From Bedellia somnulentella (lineage: Eukaryota; Arthropoda; Insecta; Lepidoptera; Bedelliidae), in contig CAUYWD010000088.1 in assembly GCA_963576735.1 (NCBI GenBank), positions 26,015-90,014 of the forward strand: DNA of 64,000 nt. The letters are read 5' to 3'. Under the pieces are notes generated by a model, which saw nothing but the letters and a program-made list of their open reading frames with translations, was not told the origin of the DNA and searched no databases. Below, one piece after another: positions 10,023-20,698 of the stretch (position 1 is its first letter; each line of letters opens with the position of its first letter). The position numbers and the translations under genes were made by a program.

Positions 10023-10930
10023 ACACACGATTTAAGAAATTGAACCTCTGGGACAAAATAAATGAATTGAAACTAGTGCGAACTGTGAAACATACTATTG
10101 ACTTTAAGTGTAATTGTTGTGTTATAAATTGGTATAATGGTGTTAGATTATTGATAGTACAGAGATCCTTATTGAGTGTTTGTTAACATGCCATATGTTC
10201 CTCAAGTTGAAATCTATATTCCATATTAATTGCAGTAAAAGTAATTGTTGTTTGTTTAACACTATTTTGAATAATAGTCTAGAATTGTGATCCTATCATC
10301 TTATTGCAATAGTATTGAAAGTAATTGTTGTTTGTTTAACACTATTTTGAATAATAGCAGTCTAGAATTGTGATTCTATTATTTTACTGTAATAGTCTTG
10401 TAAGTATACATGTCAGTACTTATAAATGGGTACAGCTTCACACTGTATTAAGTTAGATTGAGGTTATTATTTGATCATATTAGTCATTTCCAAGTGGGTT
10501 TGAATAAGTGGTAGGCTAACTTTATTCATTTACTTTAAATTTCTACTTGTTTTTTGATATTTTGTAGACTGGGTTGTGTTAACAGGTTCACAATCTGTTT
10601 CCAGTTTTGGTTTGTAAAATAAGGTTAATAATTGCAAGTCTGGGACTTGATATTTTGTATATGGTGTTTTTGGTAACTAGTTCATTATTGTTGCTAGATT
10701 GTATTGCCAATTGATATTTGTCCTTTGCTAGTTTTGAGTCAGGCTGCTTCTTTTGTATTCCTATATTGTATTTTAGGTATCTGGTGGTCAGGTGTTGATT
10801 TGGGTTGTATTCTTTGTATTTGTATGTTGTAATTTAGGTATCTGTTGGTCAAGTGTTAATTATAGGTTATAAAATAGGAGTTATATCTTTGTTTTAATTA
10901 TTATTGTGGTATTATTGTATCTGTCACATC
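10023..10930 (+). other. BEL/Pao untranslated leader with short tandem repeats
   Basis: There is no coding region. A roughly 77 bp unit (agtaattgttgtttgtttaa start) is repeated at about 10242 and 10319, and the phrase ttaggtatctg(g/t)tggtca recurs at about 10774 and 10837. The short frame at 10004-10186 overlaps the primer-binding site and is not credible. Confidence 0.5.
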
Positions 10931-12438
10931 ATGACTTCTGTAACTAGGATTGTTGGGGAAGTAAGGACAGTATTGCGTTGGTTAGTTTCAACTGCTGCAT
11001 TGGTGGGTCGACCAGAACGAACTGCTGCTTTGTTGGATAGGTTTGATAAATTGCCCGCTAAACGGAAGCGGTTAGAGAATCTTTCTACCTGTTATTATGA
11101 ATTGGCCAGCACCGGTGTGGTTCCATCTGATGTGGAATCTCAAATTGTGGGTGATTTAGATCAGTGTGATGAGCTTGCTGATCAATTGGTTCAGGCTGCT
11201 CTCACACTCAAAGCGGGGTCGACTACTTCTCCAGATTTGGATGCCAAACTTGAACCAACTTCTCCAGCGTTATTGGGTAGACTGCCCACTTTGGATTTGC
11301 CTAAGTTTAGTGGAGATCTCACTGAGTGGCTTAGTTTTTGGAACATGTTCCAAAGCCTGGTGGATCGGAGGTCAGATTTGTCACCAGCTCAGAAATTGGC
11401 CTACCTTCGTTCATCCATGCGGGATGAGGCCTTGGACATGATGAGTCATCTCACTGTGACTGATGACAGTTATCCCACTGCTGTGGAACTTTTGACCCGA
11501 AGGTACCACAATGTAAGACGGCTTGCTGACCAGCATGTTGGTCGGATTTTCACCTTGCCCAGGATTTCTAACCTGAGTCAATTGCGGGTGGACTTATTGA
11601 ATCCAATGATGGCTTCTTTGAATGCATTGAAGATCTTGGACTTACCTGTAGATTTCTGGTCTTATTTATTGTTACATATTGTGCTAGAGAAACTTCCACC
11701 CGATTTGAAGGTTCGCTTCGAACACAAATTTGGAGGTGATAGTGCCTCTCATCTTCCTCCCTTTTCAGATTTGTTGCTTTTTCTGGAGGATGAGTGCCGG
11801 GTGGGAGACATTTCAGGTGTACTTCCTCCTAGTCAGCCGGTTCGTGTGGAACCGAAGTCTCGGCATGTGCATCAGCCCCGTTTGACCGAAAGGAGAGATC
11901 ACCGAGTTTATAGGGCCATGGGGCAAAATGGGCCCCCTGTTGTTTGTAGGTATTGCAAGGAGCCTGGACATGCAATGACAGCCTGCAAGCGTTTTTTGGA
12001 GATGCGAGTCCAGGGTCGCCGATCTATTGCTGCTGACCGAAGGTGGTGTTATGTTTGTCTTGGTAACCATCTTCAGCGTGAATGCCAGCAGAGCAGACCT
12101 TGTAGGTTTTGTCAAGGAGCTCACCATCCGGTTTTATGTGCGAACCGTAGTGGTCGTGATTATGTAGAAGTTGGGCGTTCCCCCCCAAGAGTCTACTCCC
12201 CTCCTCATCAAGCCCCCCTCCACCATGCTGCGACTCATATTCGTCACGAGAGGGTTTTGCGTCGTTCCCCCACGGGCGGGAGTTTGCGTCGTTCCCCCAC
12301 GGGCGGGGGTTTGCGTCGATCACCCACGGGCGGGGTTAAAATGGCTCGTTCCCAGGAACCGCCTAGATATTACACGGTCGCTGATAGGTTCTCTCCCCCC
12401 TTGATGGAGCAGCCCCGGTTAAATAACCGGACGTACAG
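10931..12438 (+). pseudogene. gag: BEL/Pao Gag, C-terminally cut by a LINE insertion
   Basis: The ATG at 10931 (MTSVTRIV) is the first Met in a frame that runs open into the inserted LINE at about 12438. A central DUF1759-type region (LPTLDLPKFSGDLTEWLSFW through YLRSSMRDEALDMM) is the hallmark of BEL/Pao Gag. Near the end are three Cys/His knuckles: CRYCKEPGHAMTAC, CYVCLGNHLQREC and CRFCQGAHHPVLC. After them a 27 bp unit repeated three times (about 12258-12333) encodes the 9-residue repeat LRRSPTGG(S/G). Gag packages the RNA and forms particles. In BEL elements Gag and Pol normally form one open frame; here the LINE separates them. Confidence 0.88.
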
Positions 12439-12839
12439 AAAAAAAAGTCAAAAAGTTTATTTTTCAAAATAAAGTTAAATACTAACATTTTTTGAACGTC
12501 AAAGTTTTAAATTAATCGTTAATCCGTTGCTTCGGAAGGTGTTCGTAAAGAGAAGAAGCAACAAAGAAACTCTTTACATTCACATTTTTTCATTTTTTCA
12601 AAATATGGTTTGTACAATTTCAGTTTATAAACATGTTTTTACTTTACAAAAGATTTTCTATGCGACCAAACCAAACGCTAGTTTGACATAATTAAAATAA
12701 ATTGTCCATCACAAAAACCAATCACATAACGTGAGAAGAAAAATCCTCACCAGACAATTATTCCTAGGAATAACGAGGGAAGATTTACAGCTTTACGGAC
12801 ATGGTCATGTGCGCGTTGGGTCCTTGTCGTTTAAAAAAT

Positions 12840-15820
12840 CTTGAACACTGTAGTAAGATTTCTTTAAAAGCATGGCTTTAATTGCCTTTTTAAAAGATGC
12901 CACAGGCAATTCCAATATGTCAGAAGGAAGTTTGTTGAACATTTTCAGGGATAGTCCCATAAAGGAGTTACTTACTTTATTAAGTCTCCACTTCGGTACG
13001 TTAAGTTTCTCCTTATTCCGAGTGTTAACAGTATGCCTATCACTAACTTTACTAAATTGGCCTATATTCTTTTGGCATACATTAAATTCTCAAATATGTA
13101 TTGGCAAGGGACAGTTAAAATGCCAATATCTTTAAATTTTTCGCGCAACGAATACCTCGACCTTAACATGTAAATAGATCGGATAGCTCGCTTTTGTAAG
13201 ACAAAAACTTTATGAACATCAGCCGCTTTACCCCATAATAAAATACCGTACGACATAATACTATGAAAATAACTGAAATAAACAATGCGAGCTGTTTCTA
13301 TGTCTGCTATTTCTCTAATCTTACGCACGGCATACGCTGCTGAGCTCAGCCTTTTAGAAAGTGTTAGTATATGGGGTCCCCATTGCAACTTAGAATCAAT
13401 TATTATCACTAGGAATTTTGTCTCTTTCATTAATTCTACTTTTTCACTGTCAATAACAATATTGGCGTCAACTTGCCTAACATTCCGGTAAAGTAAATTT
13501 AGTACATTTAGTTTTTTTGGCATTTAGAACCAGGTTATTTACAGTAAAACAATGCAATACCAGTGAGATAGCTTTATTTACGTCGTCAAGAGATGTAGAG
13601 GATCTCGCTACATTAAATATTAAAGATGTGTCATCTGCAAACATAACTATCTCAGAATACTTTTGTACCATAAATGGTAAATCATTAATATAAATCAAAA
13701 ACAGTAATGGGCCAAGAATAGAACCTTGAGGAACGCCCATCTCTATTTCCGATCCTTTCGACGTGGTTCCATTAATATCTACCTTTAAAGTTCTTTTATT
13801 AAGATATGATGCCATTAATTTCAGTGCTTGCTCGTCAAAACCGTAATATTTAAGTTTAGTCAACGCTATTTCCTTTTTTACACAATCAAAAGCTTTTGTG
13901 AGGTCACAAAATATACCTAACGCATCCCGGGAGTTTTCCCATGAATTAAAAATATATTTCATTAGTGACACTCCTGCATCTACAGTAGACCTAGAATAGA
14001 ATAGAATAGAATAACTCTTTATTGTACATCAAACACAAATTTACAAAAGAAATTATCATACAGTTTACAGTGAGGTACAGTCGGCGGTCTTATCGCTAAA
14101 AGCGATCTCTTCCAGACAACCTTTGGAAGGTGAGATCGGTAAACTAGTTATCTAGGTAGATGCACAAAACAAGCTTACTTTAAAACTAACTTATTTAATT
14201 GAAATAATAACATAAATATTAATTACACAAAATAATATAGGTACATATTACACACATATGAACACACATACATACATAACTACATACTTTTATATATACA
14301 AGTAATACAAATACCTAAATAAAATACACAAATACGTTTTAGAAATATAATTAATACATATAATTTAAAAAGCAACAGTACCTAGACCTACATTTAGTAA
14401 AACCATATTGCTCGTCATGGAATATATTATTTTTGTTGAAATATGAAAGCATTTGGTTGGACATGATTTTCTCGAAAACTTTACTGAGAACTGGTAAAAT
14501 AGAAATAGGCCTATAGTTGGTAAAGTCCTGACTATCTCCTGATTTATGTAGTGGGATGAGCCTACTTAACTTCATACAGTCTGGAAATTCTCCTATATCT
14601 ATACATTTATTAAAAAGTATCGTTAAATGGGGAGCGATTATATTTATTATTCTGTTTATGACGAAAACTGACATTCCTGTTATGTCTTCGGTTTTTTTAA
14701 GATTAATGGTTTTAAATTTTTTAATTATATCATTACTGTCAACATACTTGAAAGAAAACTGTGCTGTTGTTTTGGTAACATTTTGTTCCAACAACTCAAG
14801 AGCTTTTTGGGGACATGAATTTAATTTCTCTGTTGTCTGAATGGGTTTATAATATAATTTATAAAATGATTTTCAAAAATGTCAGCAATTTGTGATCTTG
14901 ACTGTATCAGTTCATTATCTAATAATAAATTGAGATCATGCGGGGACTTTAGTTTTCCAGTTTCACTGTTAATTATTTTCCAGACAGTCTTACTCTTGTT
15001 AGAAGAATTCTTAATTTTATGTTTTATGCATCTAGATTTAGCTTCACCACAAACTTTTTTGAAAATTTTTGAATAATTTCTGACATAAATAATAAAATCT
15101 TGGTTGAAGTTATAGGACTTTTCTCTATAAATGTTATATAGGTGATCTCTACTTATTCTAATTCCAGCGGTGGCCCATTCAGCAAAAGAGCATTTTGTAT
15201 TACATAGTATTACCTTAGTTTTAAAGATTTTGTTAAATTCTGTTTTTAGCTCATTGATGAAAGAAAGACAATTCTCTAATGTTTCACTGCTTCTCATTGG
15301 GGGGCTGATGCTAGACCTAATATTATTTTCAAATAAGCTAAGTTTTTTTTCAGTTATCTGTCTACATACAATTGACTTTTTTTTTCAATGGTTAATTCTA
15401 AATTTATGAATTGTCCCTTGTGGTCTGAGGTAATGCTATCAAAAAGGAAGTGACCAGAGTAGTCACAATTGCAATAAATATTATCTAAACATGTTGCAGA
15501 GGTCGAGGTAATTCGGGTTGGCTCATTAAATACATTTAGAAGATTAAATTATTGAAAAAATGTTAAGATTCCTCCCTTTACTAGACCCTCACCTAATAAG
15601 TCAACATTGAAATCCCCACAAACTACAACCTCTCTGGAGCTGCGGGAAGCCATCCCCAAAGCATCCTCCATCGCTGCTTCAAAGATGTCATAGTTACCTT
15701 TGGGTGGGCGATATACACACAAAATTATATACTTGCTCAATTCAATGCATGAGATTTCTACATGTTGTTCAACAGAGAGTCTACAGATGTCTTTTCTTTC
15801 TTTAAATTTAATGTCTACAT
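12840..15820 (-). pseudogene. LINE endonuclease/reverse transcriptase ORF2, broken copy
   Basis: Pieces in order on the minus strand: late endonuclease (15549-15820, CGDFNVDLLGEG), linker (14821-15297), fingers/palm (14394-14794, PISILPVLSKVFEKIMSNQM), palm core (13477-13971, GIFCDLTKAFDCV; GVPQGSILGPLLFLIYINDL; FADDTSL) and C-terminal domain (13062-13523, then to about 12840). The open ORF at 51259-54132 shows what each piece belongs to. Frame changes occur near 13490, 14820 and 15550, and the insertion at 13994-14382 splits the palm. The catalytic FADD box is present, but the protein cannot be made. Confidence 0.88.
13994..14382 (-). mobile_element. LINE 3'-end insertion inside the LINE at 12439-15820
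   Basis: The sister LINE copy lacks this 389 bp segment at the matching place (52438-52450). The direct repeat tagaccta flanks it (13986-13993 and 14383-14390), consistent with a target duplication. In minus orientation it ends with tgtacaataaagag followed by (attct)n repeats, and includes agcgataagaccgcc, the same 3' terminal block as in 4640-4765 and 20061-20175. No coding sequence remains. Confidence 0.82.
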
Positions 15821-16612
15821 TAAGGGAGAGACCCGTGTCTCGGTCTCGCCTCAGGATCCCCTGGTTCCAGTTGTGTCGTTCTTGGGAATTGTTGTAGATA
15901 CCATTTTGGGTCCGGTGCAACCCCAGGTTGATTTGAAGTTGATTTGCCCTGTTTTGACAAAAGGTTTGAAGTTGGCGGATCCTACCTATTTTACCCCTGG
16001 ACCAGTAGATTTGTTGTTGGGTTCTGATGTTATAGGCACTTTTTTGACTGGAGGGCCTCAGCCCTTACAGCCCAACGGATTGGTAGCAGTGCCTACCGTT
16101 TTTGGTTTTGTTATTTTTGGACCAGTCCTATCCAGTAGTGTGCCAGTTGAACATAGGTTGATGTAAGTTTGTTGAAAGGAGATATGGATATTTGTGATTG
16201 TTATGCATGGACTGACTGTGAGATTGTTTTGTCTTGGCTAAAAATGCCAGCTCACACATTAGAAGTTTTTGTAGCCAACCGTATCTCTCAAATCTAGAAT
16301 TGTGAGACCCCGTTGTTATGGAGACATGTTCCTGCTCGTATTGAAAGGGTCTATCTTTGTGTTTTTGTTTGTTTGTCTACGAAGGCTGTTGATTTAGAAA
16401 TAGTATCGTCATTGAGCACTGAAGCCTTCATTGCTACTTTTTCCTACCCACATTGGGGTGGTACTTTTGTTGTTAAGGTCGCTAAAACTCATTTGCGTCG
16501 CGTAATTGGTGAAACTGTACTTACTTATGAGGAACTTGATATTGTATTTTGTAAAGAGCGGTCGCAACTCTATCCCGACTCCCGATTGATTGAAGCGGGC
16601 CGATTGTAGCGG
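15821..16612 (+). pseudogene. pol: BEL/Pao Pol remnant: protease, RNase H and integrase pieces
   Basis: Directly after the inserted LINE, 15825-16164 encodes the C-terminal part of the retropepsin region typical of BEL Pol (LICPVLTKGLKLADPTYF, DLLLGSDVIG, VPTVFGFVIFGPV). Then 16190-16290 encodes an RNase H piece (YAWTDCEIVLSWLKMPAHTL, VFVANRISQI), and 16313-16609 an integrase piece (YLCVFVCLSTKAVDLEIVSS, SYPHWGGTFVVKVAKTHLRR). The whole reverse transcriptase is gone, as are the join between RNase H and integrase and part of the integrase core. At least three internal deletions are therefore fixed in this copy. Confidence 0.85.
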
Positions 16613-16627
16613 CCCGGGGCGGGGGTA

Positions 16628-17271
16628 TGTTCGCGCCAGATATGTACTCGCGGCTTTACCATATTTTATTTATTCTGCGATTGACAGATCGACTGACAGT
16701 TGAGTTGAGATAAAAATAACTCTTCTCTTGCACTTTCGATTTTTGAATGGAATTGGCGTATTGAAATTGTAATTGATTTGTATAATTTTGAGTATTGTGA
16801 TACAAATAGAAGCAGCATATTTTGATAGTATATATTGTGAATCGGTGAAATTGTGGACGATAGCAAAGTTATCGCACTGGAAACAAAAACCTTTGATGTG
16901 CTTTGAGAGCATTGGACCCGACAAACAGCTGTCGAAGATATTAGTAAAATACGAAAAGAAAGGAATAAAAAGACACGATATCCTTTGGACAGGGAATCGT
17001 ATTATTGATCCCAGATGGAATGCATTCAGATCTCCACAAATTATTGAAGATAGCCAGCAAACCACTTAGAAGAACTAAGGACTGAACACCTCACCAGTTC
17101 CAGCTAAATGATCAGAGTTTCCTCATTCCACTGATTTGAAGCTAAAAGGAATTTTGATTGATGTGCTGCCGGCCAGTGTAGCGGTAAGCCTTCCATCACT
17201 GAAGAACCAACATCACTTGGAATAACACAGAAACACGAACAAAATTGTTGGTAGCAGAGAAAACACGAACA
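16628..17271 (+). repeat. BEL/Pao 3' LTR
   Basis: 644 bp, TGTTCG...GAACA. It follows a G-rich polypurine tract (ggggcggggg, 16615-16625) and precedes the 5 bp duplication tccta. It is one 29-30 bp repeat unit shorter at the right end than the 5' LTR. Confidence 0.92.
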
Positions 17272-17374
17272 TCCTAAAATATTATATGACAAGTTTGGTA
17301 AAAAGAAAAATACGAGACAGATTTAGCATAAAAGTAGACCAATTTCTTTAGAAGCGCCCTTATATTATTTCAGC

Positions 17375-17482
17375 AACAATTATACATACACACACTCACG
17401 CCATTGGGATAGTCACAAAGACTATCAATCGTCACTTGGTACGATCATGGCAAACCTCTATAATTATCATCAACATTTATAA
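17375..17482 (-). mobile_element. RTE-type LINE 3' fragment
   Basis: The minus strand reads the RTE end: a Cys-Gln-Asp-Arg-like block (gccatgatcgtaccaagtg), then gactatc...ggcgtgagtgtgtgtatgta. It is the reverse of the tail at 50437-50833, shorter and more diverged. Confidence 0.5.
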
Positions 17483-17519
17483 TTGTGAACAATAAAAAAT
17501 ATATTAATTTACGATATTT

Positions 17520-18227
17520 TATGACATTCATATGATATTTGATTTGGCGGATATGCGGCTTCGACGTGTTTCTTGGGTTATTACCAAAAAAATACACTTT
17601 TATAAACTTGACTTGAAATTAAGAAGAACAATTAATTATGCAACCGTGATAGCCCAGTGGGTAGAACACTCGGTTATCGTGCAAACGACTAGTGTTCAAA
17701 TCCTGGGTCGGGCCTACACCAATTTGTCTTTTCTAAAGACATATGTGTGGTTAATTTATCATGGTTGTTAACGGTGAGGGAAAACATCGTGAGGAAACCC
17801 ACATGGCTGAGTTGTACTTAGTCATGTGACAGTGTATTCGTACAAAACGGCGATAGGCCTGCCCCCTATCACGTGAGTACACTGTCCATGCAAAACGTGG
17901 GTACTCTGAACACCAGGTGACAAAGTCACGTGATGTTCAGAAGTATTAGTACCTCTGCCAACCCCTTCGGGGATATTCGGCGTGAACGTTTATGTTATGT
18001 TATGTATGTAATTAATTATGAATAACACCGATCTCTATTATTTAAATATGCTCAATATGAAAAGATGAGCGCTACGCACGAGGTCCAGAATCTAACTGAT
18101 GAAAAAGAAATAATTAATTAATAATGTAAATTACAATGAGCCAAAACTGCAGTGATGCACTTTTGACATAGGAAGAGTACTGTATGCTAATGTCAGCTTT
18201 AAGACCATAGAAATAAAGGTTATAACA
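17520..18227 (-). repeat. Putative 3' LTR of the minus-strand errantivirus-like element
   Basis: On the minus strand, a classical polypurine tract (18228-18240) is followed at 18227 by TGTTATAACC, a plausible LTR start. A TATA-like tatttaaata lies about 180 bases in. The LTR is interrupted by the SINE 17641-18009 and continues below 17630. Its far end was not located because no 5' LTR copy is present in the window for comparison; the lower coordinate is an estimate. Confidence 0.5.
17641..18009 (+). mobile_element. Complete tRNA-headed SINE
   Basis: 369 bp flanked by an 11 bp target duplication, aattaattatg (17630-17640 and 18010-18020). The head resembles a tRNA: an A-box-like tagcccagtggg at 17650-17661 and a B-box-like agtgttcaaatcc about 40 bases later, the two internal promoter elements of RNA polymerase III. 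The body ends with ggatattcggcgtgaacg and (ttatg)n. Other copies of this family are at 37449-37787 (minus), 20294-20383 and 20604-20698 (minus, short) and within 8537-9075. It has no protein and depends on a LINE for movement. Confidence 0.88.
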
Positions 18228-18240
18228 GCTCCCCCTTTTT
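18228..18240 (-). promoter_or_regulatory. Polypurine tract of the errantivirus-like element
   Basis: On the minus strand aaaaagggggagc directly precedes TGTTATAACC. This primes plus-strand DNA synthesis in LTR elements. Its position about 145 bases after the env stop (18384) fits an env-bearing Gypsy element. Confidence 0.65.
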
Positions 18241-18383
18241 CACGAAGCATTATCCCTAAAAGGGTAAGCGAAGTCTATAAAACAAAGTGATAGTTAATAA
18301 CGCTATAAATATTAGAAATCGGTTAACATTATACTACCACATGAAATGAAAAAAAACTTATAATAACATGAAAATATAAGCGC

Positions 18384-18531
18384 TTAAAAATTACTTAAAT
18401 TTCTATGTGATTTAACACAAAGGTTGGGCATCGATTTAGCAGGGTGTTCGATGCTACCATTTAATGACAGATCTGAAAATTCGGAAAGTTCAATTGAATT
18501 CTCGAACTTAGGTGTTTGATTCTTATTATTG
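18384..18531 (-). pseudogene. env: env 3' coding remnant of the errantivirus-like element, beyond the 13 kb insertion
   Basis: Minus-strand frame with a stop at 18384-18386, polar and Ser/Glu-rich (for example IELSEFSDLSLNGS), as expected for a cytoplasmic tail. It ends at the duplicated site ATTG (18528-18531). The other copy of ATTG at 31995-31998 borders the membrane-proximal part of env. This piece and the env block starting at 31999 are thus two sides of one gene split by the element 18532-31994. Confidence 0.6.
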
Positions 18532-18900
18532 TGTTAGGTTTATTTTATTTACAAGGTTTTCTGATAAATTACTTTTGTATTAATGTTTATTATATTAAAT
18601 TTTAAAAGGAAAAATGTATTAGGGCGCCATCTATGAATAAACGGAAATATGGAAAGGAGTTGACTTCTAGAATAAATACACTCGTCCCACTGACTAGTGA
18701 CAGTTGTCTTGATAAATTTAAAGAGTTAACTTGTGCAATATTTTACTTTTACTCGACATTGGCGAAATAATTGTGGCAAACACGATTGAAGCCACTTAAT
18801 CAAAAATGGAATAAAAATGTAGACTTTACTGTGTTGGTGGAATAAATAATCTATCTCCTGAACCTGAGTTTTATTGAAGAGCTTACTGAGTATTATAACA
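18532..18900 (+). repeat. Left LTR of the outer composite element
   Basis: 369 bp, TGTTAGGTTT...ATTATAACA. It contains a TATA-like agaataaataca and, near the end, an AATAAA-type signal (ggtggaataaataatc). Compared with 31624-31994 it differs by a 2 bp indel and about two substitutions. Confidence 0.85.
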
Positions 18901-19204
18901 ATTCAGAAGTGGAACTATCTACGCAAAACGGAGCTGAACGCGAGTACCGTATTATTATTCCTTAGAATTTATATTATTGTATAAATAAAGTTCACCAATA
19001 AACCATGATTCATGGTTTCGTATTGTATTAGTGTTATAGCGGGGCACAAACTCTATAAATATAGCCAGCTACTCTGTTTGTGGACGGTTCATTGCTTCAC
19101 TATCCAAAATATGTGTAAAGTGGAAGTAGATTTTATTTCATGCTGCCGTACACTTGGTCAGGATTGCTCCCCGATAATAGAAATACCACAATTTTATTTC
19201 TGCA
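18901..19204. other. Internal leader remnant of the outer element
   Basis: It begins attcagaagtggaac, a primer-site-like sequence shared in position with the nested element. There is no supported coding region; the 95-codon frame starting at 19012 runs into the nested LTR and is not accepted. Confidence 0.4.
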
Positions 19205-19208
19205 CACG

Positions 19209-19466
19209 TGTTGGATTCACCAATAAAACTCTCTTGGAAATTAACTTTGTTTATTCTCACTTTTGCCATACGACGACTGACAAACAACTGACTCCATAAC
19301 ACCTTACATCCTACTTATATATCTAACTTCACTTTTGACAGTTCTCAACCGGAAATCATCAAATTAGTTACTGTCGCTTCAGTAAATTTATACAGACAAA
19401 TCAATCAGCAAATAATTATGTAAATAATATTAGAATAAACCTTAAAATAATACTAAATATCTAACA
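19209..19466 (-). repeat. 3' LTR of the nested element
   Basis: Given strand TGTTGGATTC...ATCTAACA; on the element's own strand TGTTAGATAT...CCAACA. About two differences from 25758-26015. Confidence 0.85.
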
Positions 19467-19879
19467 CTCGGCCATCCGTAATACATGTACACGTCCCCGT
19501 GTAGTTATTAAACAATTTACAAACAATCTACAATCTTGATTTCATATTCTAGTAGTAAGTACTAGTCATAAATTCGGATTTCCTAAAAGAGACATTGAAA
19601 ACATTTACAATAACAGTCATAGGCACTCATAAAGGAACACTATCATAGAAACATAATTTCAATTCTGCGAGTTAAGCAATGATAAAATTACAAGAAGTAT
19701 AATCAATCAATATTACCAGGGTAGTTATTAGCTTACACATTCTGTGCAGTGTAAAATACAATAATATGATATAATAACTTTTTTTTTTTTACTACCTACC
19801 ACTAACATATCTTATAACATTTAATTTATATTCAACTAAACTTATACAATCTCATTTACATACAACTTTACTTATACAT

Positions 19880-20060
19880 GTTGTTGTTGTCGTCCTATGG
19901 CACCCCACTGGTGCACAGGGCCTGCACGCGCTGCCGCCGCCTTCCTGTCTGCCGCGACTTCCCTGGCCGCACTCCAGCTCAGTCCCACCGCTCGCAGCTC
20001 GCTCTCCACGCTCCGGCGCCTGGTGTGTACGGGACGGCCGCGGGCTCGCTTGCCTACTTT
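19880..20060 (-). pseudogene. C-terminal LINE ORF fragment
   Basis: In an AT-rich setting this 170 bp is about two-thirds G+C. The minus strand reads GRPVHTRRRSVESELRAVGL then LSWSAAREVAADRK, the arrangement of the final ORF2 block of many non-LTR elements (GRPxxRWxDxVE...LxxxWxxAxxxAxDR). It ends near the microsatellite-like caacaacaaca (minus strand). Orientation is opposite to the following LINE tail. Confidence 0.5.
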
Positions 20061-20293
20061 ACTTATACATAATATCTATTATTTATTGTTTAGCGATAAG
20101 TTCGCCTGTTGTTAACCTGTTTATTGTATTTGTCTGTGTATTTTTTTCGGTGTTCAATAAAGTGTATTATTATGTATTAATGGGCCAAGCCTCATTCTAT
20201 CTTAGAACTCATGAGGAATGGTGTAGGTGTTATTTACCGTACGCCCATTCAATATACCACAAGGAACATTACATACACTTTTACTTATACATA

Positions 20294-20383
20294 ACATAAC
20301 ATAAACGTTCACGCCGAATATCCCCGAAGGGGTTGGCAGAGGTACTAATACTTCTGAACATCACGTGACTTTGTCACCTGGTG
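20294..20383 (-). mobile_element. Truncated SINE inside the tandem array (copy 1)
   Basis: Reverse of the 3' part of the SINE at 17641-18009 (cgttcacgccgaatatcccc ... gtcacctggtg), with (acata)n tail. It is flanked by the 11 bp repeat acttatacata at 20283-20293 and 20384-20394. Confidence 0.85.
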
Positions 20384-20603
20384 ACTTATACATAATATCT
20401 ATTATTTATTGTTCGCCTGTTGTAAACCTGTTTATTGTATTTGTCTGTGTATTGTTTCGGTGTTCAATAAAGTGAATTATTACGTATTAACGGGCCAAGC
20501 CTCATTCTATCTTGGAACCAATGAGGAATGGTGTAGGTGTTATTTACCGTACGCCCATTCAATATACCACAAGGAACATTACATACACATTTACTTATAC
20601 ATA

Positions 20604-20698
20604 ACATAACATAACATAAACGTTCACGCCGAATATCCCCGAAGGGGTTGGCAGAGGTACTAATACTTCTGAACATCACGTGACTTTGTCACCTGGTG
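20604..20698 (-). mobile_element. Truncated SINE inside the tandem array (copy 2)
   Basis: Nearly the same as copy 1, with one more acata unit in the tail, and flanked by the same 11 bp (20593-20603 and 20699-20709). It is a duplicate of copy 1 rather than an independent insertion. Confidence 0.85.

Larger units (their letters stand above)
12439..15820 (-). mobile_element. 5'-truncated LINE inserted into the BEL element
   Basis: Its 3' end (minus orientation) is at about 12439, marked by aaaaaaagtcaaaaag. It is nearly identical throughout to the longer copy at 50885-56300. The match to that copy stops at about 15820, inside the endonuclease domain, which marks 5' truncation, typical of target-primed reverse transcription. 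No clear target duplication was found. The copy itself carries the insertion at 13994-14382. Confidence 0.88.
9321..17276 (+). mobile_element. BEL/Pao LTR retrotransposon, internally deleted, with nested LINEs
   Basis: Long terminal repeats at 9326-9998 and 16628-17271 begin TGTTCGCG and end CACGAACA. They are flanked by a perfect 5 bp duplication, tccta (9321-9325 and 17272-17276). Order inside: primer-binding site, leader, gag with zinc knuckles, an inserted minus-strand LINE (12439-15820), aspartic protease remnant, RNase H remnant, integrase remnant, G-rich polypurine tract (16615-16625), 3' LTR. The reverse transcriptase proper is missing. About five substitutions separate the LTRs, plus one 29-30 bp repeat unit, so the insertion is fairly recent although the body is defective. 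Confidence 0.93.
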
